Assembly (NCBI RefSeq): GCF_051014685.1
Contig: NW_027478894.1
Location: 124,001 to 188,000 of the forward strand
Length of the DNA stretch: 64,000 nucleotides
DNA from: Ptiloglossa arizonensis
Lineage: Eukaryota > Arthropoda > Insecta > Hymenoptera > Colletidae
Direction: 5' to 3'
Each line of letters opens with the position of its first letter. Positions within the stretch are counted from its first letter, which is position 1. This document shows positions 56,381 to 64,000 of the stretch, piece after piece. Below the pieces are notes generated by a model that ran no database searches, had not been told where the DNA came from, and saw only the letters and a program-made list of their open reading frames with translations. The position numbers were made by a program, and so were the translations under genes.

Positions 56381-57735
56381 GTGATTCGTTATACGTTGTA
56401 GGTTATACGTTATTCGTTATACGTTATACGTTATACGATATACGTTATACGTTATACGTTATACGTTATACGTTATACGTTATACGTTATACGTCATAAG
56501 TTATACGTTATACGTTATACGTTATACGTTATACGTTATACGTTATACGTTATACGTTATACGTTATACGTTATACGTTATACGTTATACGTTATACGTT
56601 ATACGTTATACGTTATTCGTTATACGTTATACGTTATACATTACATGTTATACGTTATACGTTATACGTTATACGTTATACGTTATACGTTATACGTTAT
56701 ACGTTATACGTTATACGTTATACGTTATACGTTATACGTTATACGTTATACGTTATACGTTATACGTTATACATTATACGTCATACGTTATACGTTATTC
56801 GTAATACGTTATACGTGATACGTTATACGTTGTACGTTATACGTTATACGTTATACGTTATACGTTATACGTTATACGTTATACGTTATACGTTATACGT
56901 TATACGTTATACGTTGTACGTTATACGTTATACGTTATACGTTATACGTTATTCGTTATACGTTATACGTTATACATTTCATGTTTTACGTTATACGTTA
57001 TACGTTATACGTTATACGTTATACGTTATACGTTATACGTCATACGTTATACGTTATTCGTAATACGTTATACGTGATACGTTATACGTTGTACGTTATA
57101 CGTTATACGTTATACGTTATACGTTATACGTTATACGTTATACGTTATACGTTATACGTTATACGTTATACGTTGTACGTTGTACGTTTTACGTTATACG
57201 TTATACGTTATACGTTATACGTTATACGTTATACGTTATACCTTATACGTTATACGTTATGCGTTATACGTTATACGTTATACGTTATACGTCATACGTT
57301 ATACGTTATACGTTATACGTTATACATTATACGTTATACGATATACGTTATACGTTATGCGTTATGCGTTCTTCGATACACGTTATACGTAATTCGGTAT
57401 GCGTTACACGTTATACGTTATACGTTATACGTTATACGTTATACGTTATACGTTATACGTTATACGTTATACGTTATACGTTATACGTTATACGTTATAC
57501 GTTATACGTTATACGTTATACGTTATACGTTGTACGTTGTACGTTGTACGTTATACGTTATACGTTATACGTTATACGTTATACGTTATACGTTATACGT
57601 TATACGTTATACGTTATACGTTATACGTTATTCGTAATACGTTATACGTGATACGTTATACGTTATACGTTATACATTATACGTTATACGATATACGTTA
57701 CATGTTATACGTTATACGTTATACGTTATACGTTA
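56381..57735 (+). repeat. 6.26-kb offset duplication, copy 1
   Basis: Starts at gtgattcg-ttgtagg and runs through gtcataag, ttattcg-cattacatg, cattatacgtcat, attcgtaatacg, an unusual cattcatg-type unit (catttcatg, ~56,977), ttgtacg-ttgtacg-ttttacg, ttatgcg pairs with ttcttcg-atacacg and ttcggtatgcg, triple ttgtacg (57,530), and ends in gatatacg-ttacatg. Confidence 0.87.
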
Positions 57736-57850
57736 TACGTTATACGTTATACGTTATACGTTATACGTTATACGTTATACGTTATACGTTATACGTTATA
57801 CGTTATACGTTATACGTCATACGTTATACGTTATTCGTAATACGTTATAC

Positions 57851-58300
57851 GTGATTCGTTATACGTTGTAGGTTATACGTTATTCGTTATACGTTATACG
57901 TTATACGATATACGTTATACGTTATACGTTATACGTTATACGTTATACGTTATACGTTATACGTCATAAGTTATACGTTATACGTTATACGTTATACGTT
58001 ATACGTTATACGTTATACGTTATACGTTATACGTTATACGTTATACGTTATACGTTATACGTTATACGTTATACGTTATACGTTATACGTTATTCGTTAT
58101 ACGTTATACGTTATACATTACATGTTATACGTTATACGTTATACGTTATACGTTATACGTTATACGTTATACGTTATACGTTATACGTTATACGTTATAC
58201 GTTATACGTTATACGTTATACGTTATACGTTATACGTTATACATTATACGTCATACGTTATACGTTATTCGTAATACGTTATACGTGATACGTTATACGT
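57851..58300 (+). repeat. 1,470-bp offset partial copy of 56,381-56,825
   Basis: gtgattcg-ttgtagg at 57,851 follows the one at 56,381 by 1,470 bp; gtcataag and cattacatg follow at offsets of 1,470 and 1,477 bp. Beyond ~58,300 it switches to the cattatacg-gatatacg module. The same gtgattcg start also occurs at 62,170 and 62,639. Confidence 0.82.
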
Positions 58301-61300
58301 TATACGTTATACATTATACGTTATACGATATACGTTCTACGTTATGCGTTATGCGTTCTTCGATACACGTTATACGTAATTCGGTATGCGTTACACGTTA
58401 TACGTTATACGTTATACGTTATACGTTATACGTTATACGTTATACGTTATACGTTATACGTTATACGTTATACGATATACGTTATACGTTGTACGTTATA
58501 CGTTATACGTTATACGTTATTCGTTATACGTTATACGTTATACGTTATACATTACATGTTATACGTTATACGTTATACGTTATACGTTATACTTTATACG
58601 TTATACGTTATACGTTATACGTTATACGTTATACGTTGTTCGTTATACGTTATACGTTATACGTTATTCGTTATACGTTATACGTTATACGTTATACGTC
58701 ATAAGTTATACGTTATACGTTATACGTTATACGTTATACGTTATACGTTATACGTTATGCGTTATACGTCCTACGATATTCGTTATACGTTATACGTTAT
58801 TAGTTATACGTTATACGTTATACGTTATACGTCATAGGTTATACGTTATACGTTATGCGTTATACGTTATACGTTATACGTTATACGTTATACGTTATAC
58901 GTTATACGTTATACGTTATACGTTATACGTTATACGTCATACGTTATACGTTATTCGTAATACGTTATACGTGATACGTTATACGTTGTACGTTATACGT
59001 TATACGTTATACGTTATACGTTATACGTTATACGTTATACGTTATACGTTATACGTTATACGTTGTACGTTATACGTTATACGTTATACGTTATACGTTA
59101 TTCGTTATACGTTATACGTTATACATTTCATGTTTTACGTTATACGTTATACGTTATACGTTATACGTTATACGTTACACGTTATACGTTATACGTTATA
59201 CGTTATACGTTATACGTTATACGTCATACGTTATACGTTATTCGTAATACGTTATACGTGATACGTTATACGTTGTACGTTATACGTTATACGTTATACG
59301 TTATACGTTATACGTTATACGTTATACGTTATACGTTATACGTTATACGTTGTACGTTGTACGTTTTACGTTATACGTTATACGTTATACGTTATACGTT
59401 ATACGTTATACGTTATACCTTATACGTTATACGTTATACGTTATTCGTTATACGTTATACGTCATACGTCATACGTTATACGTTATACGTTATACGTTAT
59501 ACATTATACGTTATACGATATACGTTATACGTTATGCGTTATGCGTTCTTCGTTACACGTTATACGTAATTCGGTATGCGTTACACGTTATACGTTATAC
59601 GTTATACGTTATACGTTATACGTTATACGTTATACGTTATACGTTATACGTTATACGTTATACGTTATACGTTATACGTTATACGTTATACGTTGTACGT
59701 TGTACGTTGTACGTTATACGTTATACGTTATACGTTATACGTTATACGTTATATGTTATACGTTATACGTTATACGTTATACATAATACGTTATACGTTA
59801 TACGTTATACGTTATACGTTGTACGTTATACGTTATACGTTATACGTTATTCGTTATACGTTATACCTTATACATTACATGTTATACGTTATACGTTATA
59901 CGTTATACGTTATACGTTATACGTTATACGTTATACGTTATACGTTATACGTTGTTCGTTATACGTTATACGTTATACGTTATTCGTTATACGTTATACG
60001 TTATACGTTATACGTCATAAGTTATACGTTATACGTTATACGTTATACGTTATACGTTATGCGTTATACGTCCTACGATATTCGTTATACGTTATACGTT
60101 ATTAGTTATACGTTATACGTTGTACGTTGTACGTTGTACGTTATACGTTATACGTTATACGTTATACGTTATACGTTATACGTTATACGTTATACGTTAT
60201 ACGTCATACGTTATACGTTATACGTTATACGTTATACATTATACGTTATACGATATACGTTATACGTTATGCGTTATGCGTTCTTCGTTACACGTTATAC
60301 GTTATTCGGTATGCGTTACACGTTATACGTTATACGTTATACATTATACGTTATACGTTATACGTTATACGTTATACGTTATACGTTATACGTTATACGT
60401 TATACGTTATACGTTATACGTTATACGTTATACGTTATACGTTGTACGTTGTACATTGTACGTTACACGTTATACGTTATACGTTATACGTTATACGTTA
60501 TACGTTATACGTTATACGTTATACGTTATGCGTTATACGTTATACGTTATACGTTATACGTTATACGTTATACGTTATACGTTATACGTTATACGTTATA
60601 CGTTATACGTTATACGTTATACGTTATACGTTATACGTTATACGTTATACGTTATACGTTATACGTTATACGATATACGTTGTACGTTATACGTTATACG
60701 TTATACGTTATTCGTTATACGTTATACGTTATACGTTATACATTACATGTTATACGTTATACGTTATACGTTATACGTTATACGTTATACGTTATACGTT
60801 ATACGTTATACGTTATACGTTGTTCGTTATACGTTATACGTTATACGTTATTCGTTATACGTTATACGTTATACGTTATTCGTCATAAGTTATACGTTAT
60901 ACGTTATACGTTATACGTTATACGTTATGCGTTATAGGTCCTACGATATTCGTTATACGTCATACGTTATTAGTTATACGTTATACGTTATACGTTATAC
61001 GTTATACTTTATACGTTATACGTTATACGTTATACGTTATACGTTATACGTTGTTCGTTATACGTTATACGTTATACGTTATTCGTTATACGTTATACGT
61101 TATACGTTATACGTCATAAGTTATACGTTATACGTTATACGTTATACGTTATACGTTATACGTTATGCGTTATACGTCCTAGGATATTCGTTATACGTTA
61201 TACGTTATTAGTTATACGTTATACGTTATACGTTATACGTCATAGGTTATACGTTATACGTTATGCGTTATACGTTATACGTTATACGTTATACGTTATA

Positions 61301-61856
61301 CGTTATACGTTATACGTTATACGTTATACGTTATACGTTATACGTTATACGTTATACGTTATACGTTATACGTTATACGTTATACGTTATACGTTATACG
61401 TTATACGTTATACGTTATACGTTATACGTTATACGTTATACGTTATACGTTATACGTTATACGTTATACGTTATACGTTATACGTTATACGTTATTCGTT
61501 ATACGTTATACGTTATACGTTATACGTCATACGTTATACGTCATTCGTAATACGTTATACGTGATACATTATACGTTGTACGTTATACGTTATACGTTAT
61601 ACGTTATACGTTATACGTTATACGTTATACGTTATACGTTATACGTTATACGTTATACGTTATACGTTATACGCTATACGTTATACGTTATACGTTATAC
61701 GTTATACGTTATACGTTATACGTTATACGTTATTCGTTATACGTTATACGTTATACATTACATGTTATACGTTATACGTTATACGTTATACGTTATACGT
61801 TATACGTTATACGTTATACGTTATACGTTATACGCTATACGTTTTACGTTATACGT

Positions 61857-61919
61857 TATGCGTTATACGTTATGCGTTATACGTTATGCGTTATACGTTA
61901 TGCGTTATACGTTATGCGT
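61857..61919 (+). repeat. 14-bp dimer tract, second C'' copy
   Basis: ttatgcg at every second unit, five times, preceded by cgctata and ttttacg. It belongs to a larger segment offset 5,901 bp from ~55.9-56.1 kb; gtgatactttctacg lies at 56,046 and 61,947. Confidence 0.82.
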
Positions 61920-62638
61920 TATACGTTATACGTTATACGTTATACGTGATACTTTCTACGTTGTACGTTATACGTTCTACGTTGTACGTTATACGTTATA
62001 CGTTATACGTTATAAGTTATACGTTATACGTCATAGGTTATACGTTATACGTTATACGTTATACGTTATACGTTATACGTTATACGTTATACGTTATACG
62101 TTATACGTTATACGTTATACGTTATACGTTATACGTCATACGTTATACGTTATTCGTAATACGTTATACGTGATTCGTTATACGTTGTAGGTTATACGTT
62201 ATTCGTTATACGTTATACGTTATACGATATACGTTATACGTTATACGTTATACGTTATACGTTATACGTTATACGTTATACGTCATAAGTTATACGTTAT
62301 ACGTTATACGTTATACGTTATACGTTATACGTTATACGTTATACGTTATACGTTATACGTTATACGTTATACGTTATACGTTATACGTTATACGTTATAC
62401 GTTATACGTTATTCGTAATACGTTATACGTGATACGTTATACGTTATACGTTATACATTATACGTTATACGATATACGTTACATGTTATACGTTATACGT
62501 TATACGTTATACGTTATACGTTATACGTTATACGTTATACGTTATACGTTATACGTTATACGTTATACGTTATACGTTATACGTTATACGTTATACGTTA
62601 TACGTCATACGTTATACGTTATTCGTAATACGTTATAC

Positions 62639-64000
62639 GTGATTCGTTATACGTTGTAGGTTATACGTTATTCGTTATACGTTATACGTTATACGATATA
62701 CGTTATACGTTATACGTTATACGTTATACGTTATACGTTATACGTTATACGTCATAAGTTATACGTTATACGTTATACGTTATACGTTATACGTTATACG
62801 TTATACGTTATACGTTATACGTTATACGTTATACGTTATACGTTATACGTTATACGTTATACGTTATACGTTATACGTTATTCGTTATACGTTATACGTT
62901 ATACATTACATGTTATACGTTATACGTTATACGTTATACGTTATACGTTATACGTTATACGTTATACGTTATACGTTATACGTTATACGTTATACGTTAT
63001 ACGTTATACGTTATACGTTATACGTTATACGTTATACATTATACGTCATACGTTATACGTTATTCGTAATGCGTTATACGTGATACGTTATACGTTGTAC
63101 GTTATACGTTATACGTTATACGTTATACGTTATACGTTATACGTTATACGTTATACGTTATACGTTATACGTTATACGTTGTACGTTATACGTTATACGT
63201 TATACGTTATACGTTATTCGTTATACGTTATACGTTATACATTTCATGTTTTACGTTATACGTTATACGTTATACGTTATACGTTATACGTTATACGTTA
63301 TACGTCATACGTTATACGTTATTCGTAATACGTTATACGTGATACGTTATACGTTGTACGTTATACGTTATACGTTATACGTTATACGTTATACGTTATA
63401 CGTTATACGTTATACGTTATACGTTATACGTTATACGTTGTACGTTGTACGTTTTACGTTATACGTTATACGTTATACGTTATACGTTATACGTTATACG
63501 TTATACCTTATACGTTATACGTTATGCGTTATACGTTATACGTTATACGTTATACGTCATACGTTATACGTTATACGTTATACGTTATACATTATACGTT
63601 ATACGATATACGTTATACGTTATGCGTTATGCGTTCTTCGATACACGTTATACGTAATTCGGTATGCGTTACACGTTATACGTTATACGTTATACGTTAT
63701 ACGTTATACGTTATACGTTATACGTTATACGTTATACGTTATACGTTATACGTTATACGTTATACGTTATACGTTATACGTTATACGTTATACGTTGTAC
63801 GTTGTACGTTGTACGTTATACGTTATACGTTATACGTTATACGTTATACGTTATACGTTATACGTTATACGTTATACGTTATACGTTATACGTTATTCGT
63901 AATACGTTATACGTGATACGTTATACGTTATACGTTATACATTATACGTTATACGATATACGTTACATGTTATACGTTATACGTTATACGTTATACGTTA
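62639..64000 (+). repeat. 6.26-kb offset duplication, copy 2 (cut by the window end)
   Basis: Same order as 56,381-57,735 at offsets of 6,258 then 6,265 bp (895 units), down to the terminal gatatacg at 57,690/63,955. One private change, gtaatgcg, lies near 63,067. The match is still running at the window end. Confidence 0.87.

Larger units (their letters stand above)
1..64000 (+). repeat. 7-bp satellite array (ACGTTAT)n, whole window
   Basis: Continuous head-to-tail heptamer, about 9,140 units, all in one orientation and extending beyond both ends. The perfect unit has 2 A, 1 C, 1 G and 3 T (28.6% GC), one CpG, one ACGT palindrome and one TATA. Variant units are mostly single substitutions, arranged in recurrent blocks. 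No stretch of unique DNA interrupts the array, so every interval without a listed sub-feature is perfect or near-perfect repeat. A eukaryotic heterochromatic satellite is inferred from size, simplicity and higher-order organisation; species and chromosomal position cannot be read from the sequence. Confidence 0.99.
46432..64000 (+). repeat. Family C'' domain
   Basis: Starts as a copy of C' (offset 16,051 bp at the left, 16,037 bp by ~50.1 kb), then shuffles. 777-bp repeats start at 50,596 and 53,372, and a 6.26-kb offset duplication closes the window. gtcctacgatattcg or a variant lies at 46,662, 55,240, 58,768, 60,070, 60,938 and 61,176. Late modules (57.3-60.3 kb and 63.6 kb) add a ttatgcg pair with ttcttcg and ttcggtatgcg-ttacacg. 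Confidence 0.85.

Noticed and set aside
1..64000. Heptad-repeat or beta-structured repeat protein gene family
   Set aside because: The 7-residue periodicity is a consequence of 7 being coprime to 3. Differences between copies fall equally on all codon positions and block structure follows 7-bp units, not codons.
1..64000. Telomere repeat
   Set aside because: Known telomere units of seven bases (TTTAGGG type) are G-rich on one strand. ACGTTAT has one G and one C, no G run, and the higher-order organisation is not telomeric.
1..64000. TATA-box promoters at each unit
   Set aside because: TATACG occurs in every unit without any gene downstream; a TATA-like string in an AT-rich heptamer is not evidence of promoter use.
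1..64000. Known 7-bp Drosophila virilis-group satellites (AAACTAC type) or human satellite II/III
   Set aside because: The unit differs in composition: it holds a CpG and an ACGT core, which those repeats do not. No host assignment can be made from this.
1..64000. Rho-independent terminators, tRNA or rRNA genes
   Set aside because: No GC-rich stem with a T run and no cloverleaf-compatible unique sequence; the array has at most ~29% GC everywhere.

Overview
The whole 64,000-base window is one uninterrupted satellite array built on a 7-bp unit, written here as TTATACG (equivalently ACGTTAT; ATAACGT on the other strand). All units run head to tail in one orientation. I found no unique sequence, gene, RNA gene, transposable element, origin or inverted segment, and the array runs off both ends. 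Every long open frame is a by-product: a 7-bp unit read in triplets repeats every 21 bp, the + strand unit has no stop in any frame, and all three frames give the same heptapeptide VIRYTLY. The - strand meets TAA every seventh codon in every frame.

A tens-of-kilobase, AT-rich, layered simple satellite is typical of eukaryotic constitutive heterochromatin (pericentromeric, subtelomeric, sex or B chromosome). Nothing here identifies the species or kingdom. The unit is not a telomere repeat that I recognise and I cannot assign it to a named satellite.

Roughly one unit in ten (by eye) carries a base change. These variants form recurring ordered blocks that divide the window into sequence families: A (1 to ~12,170), B (~12,150 to 22,124), C (22,125-26,576), B' (26,577-30,380), C' (30,381-44,030), B'' (44,031-46,431) and C'' (46,432-64,000). 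Family A has a 4.47-kb duplication at a 6,466-bp offset, a 371-bp (53-unit) repeat, and a variant-rich block seen three times. Family B consists of 1.0-1.6-kb higher-order repeats made of ordered modules, called alpha to zeta below. Family C uses other modules and has higher-order repeats of 126, 777 and 917 bp (18, 111 and 131 units). A junction segment (zeta) precedes all three B-to-C boundaries. A B'+C' segment recurs as B''+C'' about 16.0-17.5 kb downstream.

The 7-bp phase is kept strictly. Almost every offset between block copies is an exact multiple of 7, and the exceptions are explained by a few visible small indels. After 12.1 kb I found only ten, seven of them in two short stretches (29.04-30.15 kb and 52.25-52.49 kb) and mostly losing one base of a two-base run. 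Those stretches may hold consensus or assembly errors. The picture is an array evolving by block duplication and unequal exchange in whole-unit steps.
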